Source: CAZPQK01 sp964588695 (lineage in GTDB: Bacteria; Krumholzibacteriota; Krumholzibacteriia; WVZY01; JAKEHA01). Taken from it: a stretch of DNA of 64,000 nt. The notes under the pieces are model-generated. The model ran no database searches. It was given only the letters and a program-made list of their open reading frames with translations, and was not told the DNA's origin. The position numbers were made by a program, and so were the translations under genes. This document shows positions 34,182 through 43,351 of this stretch, in pieces (the stretch's first letter is position 1; each line of letters begins with the position of its first letter). The DNA lies in the NCBI GenBank assembly GCA_964588695.1, contig CAZPQK010000006.1, positions 206,286-270,285 of the forward strand, read 5' to 3'.

Positions 34182-36539
34182 ATGAGCCAGCCAAGCCAGG
34201 GAGGATGGGTGGTCGGCTACACGCGGTGGCTGATCAAGTGGAAGTATCTGGTGATACCCCTCTGCTTGATCGTCGCATTGGCCGCGGGTAGTGGCGCCCG
34301 ATTTTTAGCCTTTGACACCGACTATCGTGCGTTCTTTAGCGAAGAGAACCCGCAGTTGTTGGCGTTTGAAGCGCTTCAGAACATTTACACCAAGAACGAC
34401 AACGTTATGTTCATGGTGGAGACCAAGGATGGGAAGATCTTCACCAAAGAGCATCTTGCCGCCATCGAAGAGTTAACCGAAGAAGCGTGGCAGGTGCCGT
34501 TCACCATTCGCGTCGACGCTATTACCAACTTCCAGAACACAACCGCCAGCGAAGACGATCTGCTGGTTGAGGATTTGGTGGAAGACGCGATGAACCTGAG
34601 TGCCGCGCAAATCGAAAACGCCAAGCAAGTCGCGCTGGCCGAGCCGGTGATCGTGAACCGGTTGTTGTCCAATCGCGCGCATGTTGCCGGCGTTAACGCC
34701 ACGTTGCAACTTCCCGGCGATGATATTAATGAAGTCCCAGAGGCAGTTGCGTACGCGCGCGACCTCGAAAAGCGAATCGAAGCGAAGTATCCCGACATAA
34801 ATGTGCGGCTTAGCGGCGTGGTTATGCTCAATAACGCATTTTCCGAAGCCGGTATGAAGGACATGTCCACACTGAACCCGATCATGTATGCGGGTATGTT
34901 CCTGGTGATGCTGATTCTGCTTCGGTCGTTGATGGGGTCGATTGCTACTATGATCGTGGTCGCGTTTTCGACAGTAACGGCGATGGGTCTTGCCGGATAC
35001 TACGGCATCAAGCTGACACCTCCGTCGGTAACGGCGCCTACTATGATCATGACCCTTGCGATTGCCGACAGTATCCACGTGCTGGTGACGATGTTAACCG
35101 AGATGCGCGGCGGTCGAACCAAGTACGACGCGATCGTCGAGTCGATGCGCATCAATATGACGCCGGTGTTCCTGACCAGTGTCACCACCGCGATTGGTTT
35201 TCTTAGTCTTAACTTTTCCGATGCTCCGCCGTTTCGCGACCTGGGAAACATCACTGCCACCGGTGTGATGGCGGCGTTTGTTTTTTCTGTCGTCCTGTTG
35301 CCCGCGCTGGTCGCCGCATTGCCGGTTCGTGCCAAGGCTCTCGCTGGCCGGGGCGCCAGCCCGATCGAACGCTTCGCCGAATTTGTGATCAGCAAGCGCA
35401 AGCCTCTGCTTTGGGCTTCGGTGGTGACGGTAGTCGCGTTGGCTGCGTTTATTCCCTCGAACGAGCTTAACGACCAGTTTGTCGAATACTTTGACGAGCG
35501 AATCGAGTTTCGTCGGGACAGCGACTTTATGGCGGAGAACCTGACCGGAATTTACCAGGTGGAGTACTCGATCACTGCCGACGGAGAAAATGGAATCAGT
35601 GATCCCGGGTATCTGGCAAAGTTGGAAGAGTTCAGCAATTGGTTTCGTCAGCAAGACGGTGTTTTACACGTAGCCACGTTCACCGACGTCATGAAGCGGT
35701 TGAACAAGACGTTGCACGGCGACGACCCCTCGTGGTATCGCGTGCCTGACAATCGCGAGTTAGCAGCGCAGTACCTGCTGCTTTACGAACTGTCGTTGCC
35801 GTTTGGGTTGGACCTTAACAACCAGATCAACATCGACAAGTCAGCCACTAGATTTTCGGCCACCCTGGCCAACGTGTCGTCCAACGAAATTCGTGCGATT
35901 GGCGATGCTGGGCAGGCGTGGCTCCGGACCAACGCGCCTGCGCACATGGACGCGGTTCCCGCTGGGCCCGCGTACATGTTTTCGCACATTTCTAAGCGAA
36001 ACATCATTAGCATGGTGTCCGGAACCACCGCGGCGCTAATCTTGATTTCGTTGCTGCTGATATTTGCGCTACGGAGTTTCAAGTACGGCGCGATCAGTTT
36101 GATTCCCAACCTGGTCCCGGCCGTGCTGGCGTTTGGCTTGTGGGGACTTCTGGTTGGGAAGGTCGGCGTCGGTTTGTCGGTGGTAACGGGTATGACGCTT
36201 GGGATTGTTGTCGACGATTCGATTCACTTCTTAAGCAAGTATATCCGCGCGCGCCGGGAAAAGGGACTAAGCGCTCCCGACGCGGTTCGTTACGCCTTTC
36301 GCACCGTAGGTGTGGCGTTGACGGTGACGACGATTATTCTGGTCGCGGGCTTCCTGGTACTGTCGCAGTCTTCGTTCGAAATGAATTCCGGTATGGGTCG
36401 CCTGACCGCCATCGCCATCTTTCTGGCGCTGGTCGCCGACTTCGTTCTTTTACCGCCGGTGCTGATTGCCATCGACGGACGCAAATCCAAAACTTCGACT
36501 CAGGAGGTAAGTAATGAAGCAGCAGTCGGTACAGCATAG
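34182..36539 (+). CDS. RND/MMPL-family membrane exporter
   Basis: 785 residues with the duplicated layout of six plus six helices: the first helix near 20-40, a periplasmic loop to about 230, helices to about 390, a second loop, and the final helices to 770. Charged residues inside helices are typical: ATMIMTLAIADSIHVLV and GIVVDDSIHFLSKYI (proton path). Family members export hydrophobic or lipid-like compounds (e.g. hopanoid transporter HpnN). Stop and start of the next gene overlap by 26 bp. The gene heads a three-gene export operon controlled by the TetR protein. The substrate is unknown. Confidence 0.9.
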   Translation: MSQPSQGGWVVGYTRWLIKWKYLVIPLCLIVALAAGSGARFLAFDTDYRAFFSEENPQLLAFEALQNIYTKNDNVMFMVETKDGKIFTKEHLAAIEELTEEAWQVPFTIRVDAITNFQNTTASEDDLLVEDLVEDAMNLSAAQIENAKQVALAEPVIVNRLLSNRAHVAGVNATLQLPGDDINEVPEAVAYARDLEKRIEAKYPDINVRLSGVVMLNNAFSEAGMKDMSTLNPIMYAGMFLVMLILLRSLMGSIATMIVVAFSTVTAMGLAGYYGIKLTPPSVTAPTMIMTLAIADSIHVLVTMLTEMRGGRTKYDAIVESMRINMTPVFLTSVTTAIGFLSLNFSDAPPFRDLGNITATGVMAAFVFSVVLLPALVAALPVRAKALAGRGASPIERFAEFVISKRKPLLWASVVTVVALAAFIPSNELNDQFVEYFDERIEFRRDSDFMAENLTGIYQVEYSITADGENGISDPGYLAKLEEFSNWFRQQDGVLHVATFTDVMKRLNKTLHGDDPSWYRVPDNRELAAQYLLLYELSLPFGLDLNNQINIDKSATRFSATLANVSSNEIRAIGDAGQAWLRTNAPAHMDAVPAGPAYMFSHISKRNIISMVSGTTAALILISLLLIFALRSFKYGAISLIPNLVPAVLAFGLWGLLVGKVGVGLSVVTGMTLGIVVDDSIHFLSKYIRARREKGLSAPDAVRYAFRTVGVALTVTTIILVAGFLVLSQSSFEMNSGMGRLTAIAIFLALVADFVLLPPVLIAIDGRKSKTSTQEVSNEAAVGTA

Positions 36540-37365
36540 TCGCCCGCGAGCGCTTGCCATTGCCCGCGACGGCGACGTCTGGCGCGCGGTAGCAGTGTTG
36601 ATGGTGTTTGTGTTGATGATCTTTGCCGCCCGCGCGATCGGACAGACGCCGGAGGAACGCGGGTTGGAAATCGCCAAACTGGTTGACGCCGCCGACGAAG
36701 GCTTTGGCGACAACTCGTCGGAGATGGTGATGATTCTGCGCAACCGTCACGGCCAGGAAGACACCCGCAAAATCCGCAACCGCACGCTGGAGGTTAAAGG
36801 CGACGGCGACAAGACAATGGTGATTTTCGACACTCCGCACGACGTAAAGGGGACGGCGTTCCTTAGTTTTACGCACAAGGAAGGCGACGACGACCAGTGG
36901 TTGTACTTGCCGGCCTTAAAGCGGGTTAAGCGGATCTCGTCTTCCAACAAGTCGGGCCCGTTTATGGGCAGCGAGTTTGCCTACGAAGACATCGCGTCGC
37001 AAGAGATCGAAAAGTACACCTATAAGTACATTCGTGACGAAGAAGTAGGTGGAGAACCGTGTCACGTTGTCGAGCGTTACCCGGTAGATAAGAAGTCCGG
37101 GTACACCAAAATCGTTTCGTGGATTCACGCCAATCATTATCGCTTGGAAAAGGCGGAGTTTTACGACAAACGCGGTGCTCATCTCAAAACTCTGGAAACG
37201 AAGGGGTACCAGCAGTACAAGGACAAGTTCTGGCGCGCCGACGAGTTCCATATGACCAACCATATCACGGGTAAGAGCACGTCGCTCGTGTGGGAAAACT
37301 ATGAGTTTCAAACCGGGCTAACCGATCGTGACTTCGACAAAAACAGTCTCGCGCGAGCCCGCTAG
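36514..37365 (+). CDS. outer-membrane lipoprotein-sorting (LolA-like) protein
   Basis: 283 residues. An N-terminal membrane/signal segment (AVLMVFVLMIFAARAIG) is followed by a LolA-like beta domain (GQEDTRKIRNRTLEVKGDGD; KGTAFLSFTHKEGDDDQWLYLP; SGPFMGSEFAYEDIA; SWIHANHYRLEKAEFYDKRG). These proteins accompany MMPL/RND exporters and are thought to carry lipid-like cargo across the periplasm. The start is inside the end of the RND gene, with a perfect AGGAGGT seven bases before the ATG, so translation is independent yet coupled in position. Confidence 0.88.
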   Translation: MKQQSVQHSRPRALAIARDGDVWRAVAVLMVFVLMIFAARAIGQTPEERGLEIAKLVDAADEGFGDNSSEMVMILRNRHGQEDTRKIRNRTLEVKGDGDKTMVIFDTPHDVKGTAFLSFTHKEGDDDQWLYLPALKRVKRISSSNKSGPFMGSEFAYEDIASQEIEKYTYKYIRDEEVGGEPCHVVERYPVDKKSGYTKIVSWIHANHYRLEKAEFYDKRGAHLKTLETKGYQQYKDKFWRADEFHMTNHITGKSTSLVWENYEFQTGLTDRDFDKNSLARAR

Positions 37366-37376
37366 AAAGGATTGAT

Positions 37377-38621
37377 GTGCTGACTCGGCTGACTATGTTG
37401 GTGATGGCGGTGGTCGCGATCGTCGCCACCCCGGTTTCTGCAGATGTGTACCAGGAACTGCGAGGATCGTTTCTTGTTGAGACCCGCTACTTTGTCGACG
37501 ACCCAATCGATCCGTCCCAGCAGTTTACCGGCGGGACGGCGTCGATTGCGTTTGCGCCCGAGTGGTTTGTGGAGTGGGATGACGGTAATCAGCGAATCGT
37601 GGCGTCTTTGTTTGGTCGCTACGACGGAGACGATCCTCAACGAACGCATGCGGACATCCGCGAGTTGTACTATGAGCGAGTGTCGCGCGTGGTCGAGTTT
37701 CGTGCCGGGCTTCGCAAAGTGTTCTGGGGTGTAGCCGAAACCCAACACCTGGCTGACTTTCTGAACCAGACCGATCTGGTGGAGAGCTTTGACGGAGAAG
37801 ACAAGCTTGGGCAACCCATGGTGGATGTGTCGCTGGTTTCCGACTTTGGTGTGCTGAAGCTATTCGCCATGCCGTACTTTCGTGAGCGTACGTTTCCCGG
37901 ACGTCGCGGCCGGCTACGCCCACCACTCCGGGTCGATACCGACAACCCAATCTATGAGTCTTCGGACGAGGAAACTCACTTTGATTGGGCTGCTCGATAC
38001 TCGCATTATTTTAGTATCTTCGACATTGGTGTTGCTCACTTTTCGGGAACGTCGCGCGATCCTGGCTTCGTTCCAATCGCTGGCGGAGAGGTCCTGCCCG
38101 AACCAGGCCCGTTGATTGACGTGGCTGCTCCGGAAGCGTTGCGTCCGTACTACCCACTGATCGACCGAACATCGATCGACGTTCAAGCCACAACCGGGTC
38201 GGCACTGTGGAAGCTGGAAGTTGTCAGCGCGGAGGTCCAGGACCAGCGTTACACGGCGGCGGTGGGCGGACTCGAGTATACGTTCTTTACCATTCTTGGA
38301 TCGGGCGCGGATCTCGGTGTCCTGGTTGAATACCACGCGGATGATCGCGATGACTTTCGCGCCGTGGGCTTTCAGAACGATGTTTTTGTAGGCGCACGCC
38401 TGGCGCTAAACGATTCGCAGGACACCGCGTTGCTCGGCGGCGTTATCGAAGACCTCGACGTGTCTAGCCGGCTGAGTTTTGTCGAAGCCAGTCGCCGGAT
38501 TAACAACAACCTAAAAGCCGAACTCGAGTATCGCGGATTCCACGACATTGACCAACGTGACGCATTGGCCGGGTTTGCGCAAGATAGCTACGTGCAGTTT
38601 GGGTTGGGTTTTTATTTTTAA
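37377..38621 (+). CDS. outer-membrane beta-barrel protein of the RND operon
   Basis: 414 residues with a signal peptide (cleavage near VSA/D). The rest is a barrel-like alternation of aromatic and polar strands (EWFVEWDDGNQRIVASLFGR; VEFRAGLRKVFWGVAETQHLAD; LGVLVEYHADDRDD) ending in FGLGFYF, an aromatic last residue as in BAM substrates. Similar proteins (DUF1302-type/porin-like) complete MMPL-LolA triads. The start is GTG at 37377 with AAAGG six bases upstream, 11 bp after the LolA-like stop. A terminator follows. Confidence 0.82.
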   Translation: MLTRLTMLVMAVVAIVATPVSADVYQELRGSFLVETRYFVDDPIDPSQQFTGGTASIAFAPEWFVEWDDGNQRIVASLFGRYDGDDPQRTHADIRELYYERVSRVVEFRAGLRKVFWGVAETQHLADFLNQTDLVESFDGEDKLGQPMVDVSLVSDFGVLKLFAMPYFRERTFPGRRGRLRPPLRVDTDNPIYESSDEETHFDWAARYSHYFSIFDIGVAHFSGTSRDPGFVPIAGGEVLPEPGPLIDVAAPEALRPYYPLIDRTSIDVQATTGSALWKLEVVSAEVQDQRYTAAVGGLEYTFFTILGSGADLGVLVEYHADDRDDFRAVGFQNDVFVGARLALNDSQDTALLGGVIEDLDVSSRLSFVEASRRINNNLKAELEYRGFHDIDQRDALAGFAQDSYVQFGLGFYF

Positions 38622-38660
38622 CGAATGATCCACGGCAACCTCGAGAGGGGTTGCAAGCAG

Positions 38661-38695
38661 AGCGGAACGGGTTAGAGGGGCTCGTTCCGCTTTTT
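38661..38695 (+). terminator. terminator of the RND export operon
   Basis: AGCGGAACG (38661-38669) pairs perfectly with CGTTCCGCT (38683-38691), followed by TTTTGC. It lies 40 bp after the barrel gene stop, and just before the convergent mscS stop. Confidence 0.85.
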
Positions 38696-38696
38696 G

Positions 38697-39539
38697 CTAT
38701 TCGGGTGGTGTGGGCAGTTGCTTGACGTGCAAGTCGAGCTGCGGGTAGGCGATGGTGACGCCCGCATCCTTCAGTGCAAACCAGACCGTTTCGTTGAGAA
38801 CCGACTTGGTCACAAGTCCTCGGCGGGCTTCTTCTATCCAAATGAACACGTTCCAGTTCACCGACGAATCGGCAAATTCCTGCATCAGCACCAGCGGCTC
38901 CCGCGCGGGAAACGTAAGTTCTTTGCCAACCTTTTCCAGTACTTCGCGAACCAGCTTCATATCGGAATCGTAGGAAACGCCGACTGTGGTACCGACGCGA
39001 AGTTGCGTGTCGCGGAGTGTGTAGTTACGCACACTTGAGGTCACCAATGTAGAGTTGGGAATAATCACGTCGGTGTCGTTGGGTGCGCGGACAATTGTTG
39101 CGCGAATCCCCATGTTAGTGACACGAACGATTTCGCCGTTGTACTCCAGCAGATCGCCAAGTTTGATGGAGCGCTCTCCAATCATAATGAGTCCGGCCAC
39201 CAGATTTTGAACGATGTTTTGTGTCGCGAAGCCGACAGCTACGGCGACCAGCGCGCCAGCGGTGAATAGTCGCGAGATTGGAATTCCAAAAATATTGATG
39301 GCAATGAGCAATCCAACGGTGGTGCTCAGGTAGCGCACGACGCGCCCCAACATGATCGCCGAGTTGTTCTGGCTGCCGTCACGGTGGCGCCAGGAACGAA
39401 CAATAAATTTGCTCAACCAGATACCGCCCAGCCAGCCAGCCATAAGAGCGACAATCGCCGAGCCCAGGCGGATGGGCGTGATATCCACACCGGAGATGGT
39501 CACCAAGGACTCCTGCAGCGTGCTAAGCAACTCCTGCAC
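38697..39539 (-). CDS. MscS-family mechanosensitive channel (first of two)
   Basis: 280 residues. Three membrane helices (about 25-125) include the pore helix AGALVAVAVGFATQNIVQNLVAG; the MscS beta domain follows (GDLLEYNGEIVRVTNMGIRAT; DVIIPNSTLV) and then a C-terminal alpha/beta part. It opens under membrane tension to release solutes on hypo-osmotic shock. The GTG start is immediately after the TAA of corA. A second mscS gene of similar size lies at 43352. Confidence 0.92.
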   Translation of the reverse strand: MQELLSTLQESLVTISGVDITPIRLGSAIVALMAGWLGGIWLSKFIVRSWRHRDGSQNNSAIMLGRVVRYLSTTVGLLIAINIFGIPISRLFTAGALVAVAVGFATQNIVQNLVAGLIMIGERSIKLGDLLEYNGEIVRVTNMGIRATIVRAPNDTDVIIPNSTLVTSSVRNYTLRDTQLRVGTTVGVSYDSDMKLVREVLEKVGKELTFPAREPLVLMQEFADSSVNWNVFIWIEEARRGLVTKSVLNETVWFALKDAGVTIAYPQLDLHVKQLPTPPE

Positions 39540-40622
39540 TTACCACCAGCCCTTGCGCTTGAAGTAGCCCATCATGAATACGGTTAGCGCAATCATCACG
39601 GCCCACACCGCAGGGTAGCCATACTTCCAGCCTAGTTCTGGGAGGTTGAAAGGCGAGCCGGTGTCAAAGTTCATTCCGTAGAGTCCTACGATGAAAGATA
39701 ACGGAATAAAGATTGTGCCGATGATGGTAAGCACTTTCATGGTTTCGTTCATGCGTTGGCTTGCATAAGACATGTGGAGTTCGACCAGGCTGGAGACAAT
39801 GTCCCGGTACGACTCGACAAGTTCGTAGGTAGAGCGGACGTGATCGTAGACATCGAGAAAATAGGGGCGCACGTCCCGCGAGACGAAATCGTTGTCGTCT
39901 TTTACCAGCAGCGCCAGTACGTCGCGTGTTGGATATAGGTAGCGGCGCAGCACAACCAGGTCGCGTTTTAGCCAGTGCAGCTCCTGTAGCGTGTCGGCAT
40001 CGGCGTCGGCCACACGATCTTCAATTTGGTCGATTCGATCGGTGTAGCGTTCCACCATGGGCATGTAACCGTCGACGACCGTATCCATTAGCGCAAACGC
40101 AAGGTAGTCGACGCCCATTTGGCGAAGGCGCGAGCCTTCGACCTGCAGTCGCTTGCGGACAGGATCGAAAGTATCCCCAGGGTACTCCTGTATAGTGATC
40201 AGGAAGTCGGGTCCGACGAGAATGCTCAACTGCTCGGTAGCCAGCTCTTCGTGGGAGCGAGGCATGCGCATCACGATGTAGACAAAGCCGGAGTAAGCGT
40301 CAAGTTTGGGACGCTGCGGAATGTTTAGAATGTCTTCCAGCACCAGAGTGCTAATGCCAAACTCCTGTCCCAACGCCTCAAAGACACCAGCGTCACCCAG
40401 GCCGGTGACGTCTAACCACAAATGACCGCGCTGTTCGCGAAGGGCTTTGACACCGGAAAGGTCGGCGAGTGTCTGGGTTTCGACCTCTCCTTCGTGGTAA
40501 GTGGTGGCGGTGACCACCGGATGCGGGCTATCGGGATGCGCAACCAGGGTACCCGGAGCAGTTCCCGGCTTAAACCCTGGGCGTGTCAGGCGAACGCGGC
40601 GGCGAACAGGTTTTTTAAACAT
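39540..40622 (-). CDS. corA: CorA-type magnesium/cobalt transporter
   Basis: 360 residues from the ATG at 40620-40622 (MFKKPVRRRVRL). A cytoplasmic funnel (about 1-290) contains VLEDILNIPQRPKLD and FLITIQEY. Two C-terminal helices follow: IIGTIFIPLSFIVGLYGMNFD, with the invariant GMN selectivity motif, and AVWAVMIALTVFMMGYF. It imports Mg2+ as a pentamer. A frame extends to 40661, but that start would sit in the hairpin 40657-40684. The mscS gene begins directly after its stop, so they form one operon. Confidence 0.95.
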   Translation of the reverse strand: MFKKPVRRRVRLTRPGFKPGTAPGTLVAHPDSPHPVVTATTYHEGEVETQTLADLSGVKALREQRGHLWLDVTGLGDAGVFEALGQEFGISTLVLEDILNIPQRPKLDAYSGFVYIVMRMPRSHEELATEQLSILVGPDFLITIQEYPGDTFDPVRKRLQVEGSRLRQMGVDYLAFALMDTVVDGYMPMVERYTDRIDQIEDRVADADADTLQELHWLKRDLVVLRRYLYPTRDVLALLVKDDNDFVSRDVRPYFLDVYDHVRSTYELVESYRDIVSSLVELHMSYASQRMNETMKVLTIIGTIFIPLSFIVGLYGMNFDTGSPFNLPELGWKYGYPAVWAVMIALTVFMMGYFKRKGWW

Positions 40623-40656
40623 TGGCTTCGTGGTTGGTATGGCGACCAGGCAGCCA

Positions 40657-40684
40657 GCCACGGGTCACTTGTGTGACCCGTGGC
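40657..40684. terminator. perfect 12-bp hairpin between the LysM gene and corA
   Basis: GCCACGGGTCAC (40657-40668) pairs with GTGACCCGTGGC (40673-40684) around TTGT. No U-tract follows. It probably ends or processes the transcript of the Kbp-like gene before corA. Confidence 0.65.
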
Positions 40685-40692
40685 AGCGCCAA

Positions 40693-41067
40693 CTACTTGG
40701 CTGGGATTTTAAGCTTTTGACCAACTTTGATGAGGTCAGGGTTGGTCAGGATATCGTTGTTCAGCTCAAAAATTTCCATGTAGCGCATCGGGTCACCGTA
40801 GTGGAGCTTCGAAATTTTTGACAGCGAGTCACCCGAAACGACTTCGTAGACGCCATAGATTTCGGTGTTGGCGACATTGATGTCTGCTTCGATTTCGTTC
40901 TCCCAGCCCTGGTGGCCTTTGATTTTGTCCCACAGGCGGTCTTTGTCATACTGATACTCGGCGGTGCCACCAATCTTCAGCTTGCCGCCCTCTTCGTTAA
41001 CATAACCATCCTTAACACCAAGCTCTTCGCCCAGCGAAAGCACGTCGCGGTACTTATCTTGAAGCAC
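40693..41067 (-). CDS. Kbp/YgaU-like protein: BON-like domain plus LysM
   Basis: 124 residues. The N-terminal about 70 residues are BON-like (GKLKIGGTAEYQYDKDRLWDKI); the C-terminal LysM domain is clear (YEVVSGDSLSKISKLHYGDPMRY ... NPDLIKVGQKLKIP). No signal peptide is present. The two-domain plan and size match E. coli Kbp (YgaU), a cytoplasmic K+-binding stress protein (family knowledge). The start is GTG at 41065-41067 after GGGAGGA. It is divergent from gdhA. Proximity to corA and mscS genes suggests an ion/osmotic-stress neighbourhood. Confidence 0.82.
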   Translation of the reverse strand: MLQDKYRDVLSLGEELGVKDGYVNEEGGKLKIGGTAEYQYDKDRLWDKIKGHQGWENEIEADINVANTEIYGVYEVVSGDSLSKISKLHYGDPMRYMEIFELNNDILTNPDLIKVGQKLKIPAK

Positions 41068-41248
41068 GTGATTTCCTCCCTTGGTCGGGTAAGGTAGCGT
41101 CCGGCCAATAGCGGGCCTCTTGCCCTTGATCGACTTCCTACGTATTCTTGCAGAAGCCTTACAAGTAGGCTACCACACATACAGAAATCTGATTAGACCA
41201 AATCGGCTGCGCTGTAGCTGTATCTGGTCCCAACCCGAAGGACTCAAC

Positions 41249-42586
41249 ATGTCGACCGAAGTCGAGCAGTTTGTCGATCAGGTGGCGCGGCGAAACCCGC
41301 AGCAGCCCGAGTTTATACAGGCGGTACGCGAGGTTGTGGAAAACGTGATGCCGTTGGTTCGTGACAATCTACGCTATCAAGAAGCGGGGATTCTCGAGCG
41401 CATTACCGAACCGGAACGACTGGTCAAGTTCCGTGTCACGTGGGTTGACGATGCTGGCAAGGTCCAGGTCAACCGGGGTTTTCGCGTGCAATTTAACAGC
41501 GCGATTGGGCCGTACAAAGGTGGTCTGCGTTTTCATCGCTCGGTAAATGAATCGATTCTTAAGTTTTTAGGGTTCGAGCAGATTCTAAAGAACAGTCTTA
41601 CCGGGTTGCCAATGGGCGGCGGCAAAGGCGGCTCGGACTTCGACCCAAAACAGAAATCCGATGCGGAGGTCATGAGATTTTGTCAGGCGTTCATGTCTGA
41701 GTTGTTTCGTCACATCGGCCCCAACGTGGACGTCCCCGCCGGGGATATCGGCGTCGGCAGCCGCGAAGTTGGGTATCTGTTCGGGCAGTACAAAAAGCTT
41801 CGGAACGAATTCACCGGCGTTCTTACCGGTAAGGGCCTTGAGTTCGGCGGGTCGTTGATTCGGAAAGAGGCGACCGGGTACGGCGCGGTTTATTTCATGC
41901 AGAGCATGTTCAAAAACGTTGGCGAAGACTTAGACGGCAAGGTTGCCTGCGTGTCGGGGTCGGGCAACGTTGCACTGTACAGTATTGACAAGCTAAACCA
42001 ACTTGGCGCGAGGGTGATTACGGCGTCGGATTCTGGCGGAAGTGTCTACGACCCGGAAGGGATTTCTGGCGACCGGTTTGAGTTCCTGCGAGATCTTAAG
42101 GAGAACCGTCGCGGACGCATCCACGAATACGCCGACGAGTTTGGTTGCGAGTATCGCGAAGGTAGGGATCCGTGGGACATCAAGTGCGATGTGGCCTTTC
42201 CGTGCGCAACGCAGAACGAACTCGACGAAAAAGAAGCAAAAGCACTGGTCGGCAACGGAGCGCGAGCCGTGGCCGAAGGCGCTAACATGCCCACCACACC
42301 GGAGGGCATTAAAGTCTTTCGCAATTCCAACGTTATGTTTGCTCCGGGTAAGGCTGCCAACGCGGGCGGAGTGGCGACTTCGGGGCTGGAAATGAGCCAG
42401 AACTCTATTCGCGTGTCGTGGGATCGCGACGAAGTGGACTCGCGGTTGCAGGAAATCATGGCCAACATTCACGAAACCTGTGTCGAACACGGTTCGAACG
42501 GCAAGAGCGTTGACTATATTAAAGGTGCTAACGTGGGTGGATTCAAGAAAGTCGCCGACGCGATGCTCGCGCAGGGGATTCTGTGA
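41249..42586 (+). CDS. gdhA: NADP-type glutamate dehydrogenase
   Basis: 445 residues, the usual length for hexameric bacterial GDH. Diagnostic segments are GPYKGGLRFHRSVNESILKF, LPMGGGKGGSDFDPK with the catalytic lysine, and FMSELFRHIGPNVDVPAGDIG. The Rossmann domain motif is VACVSGSGNVALY, followed by GANMPTTPEGIKVF. It converts 2-oxoglutarate and ammonium to glutamate. The ATG at 41249 has GAAGGA six bases upstream; an upstream in-frame ATG at 41120 gives no family-like sequence. It is convergent with trmB, with only 4 bp between the stops. Confidence 0.97.
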   Translation: MSTEVEQFVDQVARRNPQQPEFIQAVREVVENVMPLVRDNLRYQEAGILERITEPERLVKFRVTWVDDAGKVQVNRGFRVQFNSAIGPYKGGLRFHRSVNESILKFLGFEQILKNSLTGLPMGGGKGGSDFDPKQKSDAEVMRFCQAFMSELFRHIGPNVDVPAGDIGVGSREVGYLFGQYKKLRNEFTGVLTGKGLEFGGSLIRKEATGYGAVYFMQSMFKNVGEDLDGKVACVSGSGNVALYSIDKLNQLGARVITASDSGGSVYDPEGISGDRFEFLRDLKENRRGRIHEYADEFGCEYREGRDPWDIKCDVAFPCATQNELDEKEAKALVGNGARAVAEGANMPTTPEGIKVFRNSNVMFAPGKAANAGGVATSGLEMSQNSIRVSWDRDEVDSRLQEIMANIHETCVEHGSNGKSVDYIKGANVGGFKKVADAMLAQGIL

Positions 42587-42590
42587 CGCG

Positions 42591-43223
42591 CTACTTGCGG
42601 AGTTCGATGTAAAACAGGTCGCGCCCCTCTTGCTCATACTTGAGCTCGAAGTTCGTCTTGTATTCGGGGTCAAACAGGCGCTCGTTTTTGGCCTCGCGAA
42701 TGTCCGACCACAGCGACTTTGTCTCCATGATGCTTTCCCGAAACATCGCGACGTAGTCGGCGTTGTCGCTGGCCAGCTCTACCAAACCGCCTGACTTGAC
42801 CCGATCGTGCAATCGGGTAAAGAAATCGGCGGTCAGTAATCGCCGCTTATGGTGACGTTTCTTGTGCCAGGGATCAGGAAAGTAGATGTGGCAAACCGTT
42901 AACGATTCGGTCGCGACGTAGCTATTAATCACATCGTTGGCTTCGGCCTTAAAAAAGCGCAAGTTTCCCACGTCGCGCTTCTTTTGTTTTTCGTGCCCTT
43001 TCTTGAGATACTTCCACACATAGTCAAATCCCACGAAGTTGATGTCGGGATGAGCCTGTGCGCGATACAGCAGGAACTTTCCCTTGCCGGAGCCGATTTC
43101 AAGCTCGAGCGGCGCCGGGTGTTCGAACAGGTCTTCCAGGCGCGCCGCGCCGGTTTCCACCAGGTACGCGGGACCGGGTCGGCGACGCAGTGGCGACGTG
43201 CGAGTGTGGGTGGGCAAATGCAT
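42591..43223 (-). CDS. trmB: tRNA (guanine46-N7)-methyltransferase
   Basis: 210 residues. The TrmB SAM site LELEIGSGKGKFLLYRA and the family signature YFPDPWHKKRHHKRRL are both clear. It methylates G46 in the variable loop of tRNAs. The ATG at 43223 is the only good start. It converges on gdhA and is divergent from the second mscS gene. Confidence 0.95.
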   Translation of the reverse strand: MHLPTHTRTSPLRRRPGPAYLVETGAARLEDLFEHPAPLELEIGSGKGKFLLYRAQAHPDINFVGFDYVWKYLKKGHEKQKKRDVGNLRFFKAEANDVINSYVATESLTVCHIYFPDPWHKKRHHKRRLLTADFFTRLHDRVKSGGLVELASDNADYVAMFRESIMETKSLWSDIREAKNERLFDPEYKTNFELKYEQEGRDLFYIELRK

Positions 43224-43351
43224 CCAACCATTCTACCGTCCCCACGGCGCAAGTTCCAGTGCTATCCCATTGCTGTTAAGCCTGTTACACTAGCGACCAA
43301 CGGGCTGTTACTCGGGCGCGTGCTCGCGTCCGCAGATGCCGAGGAGGAATC

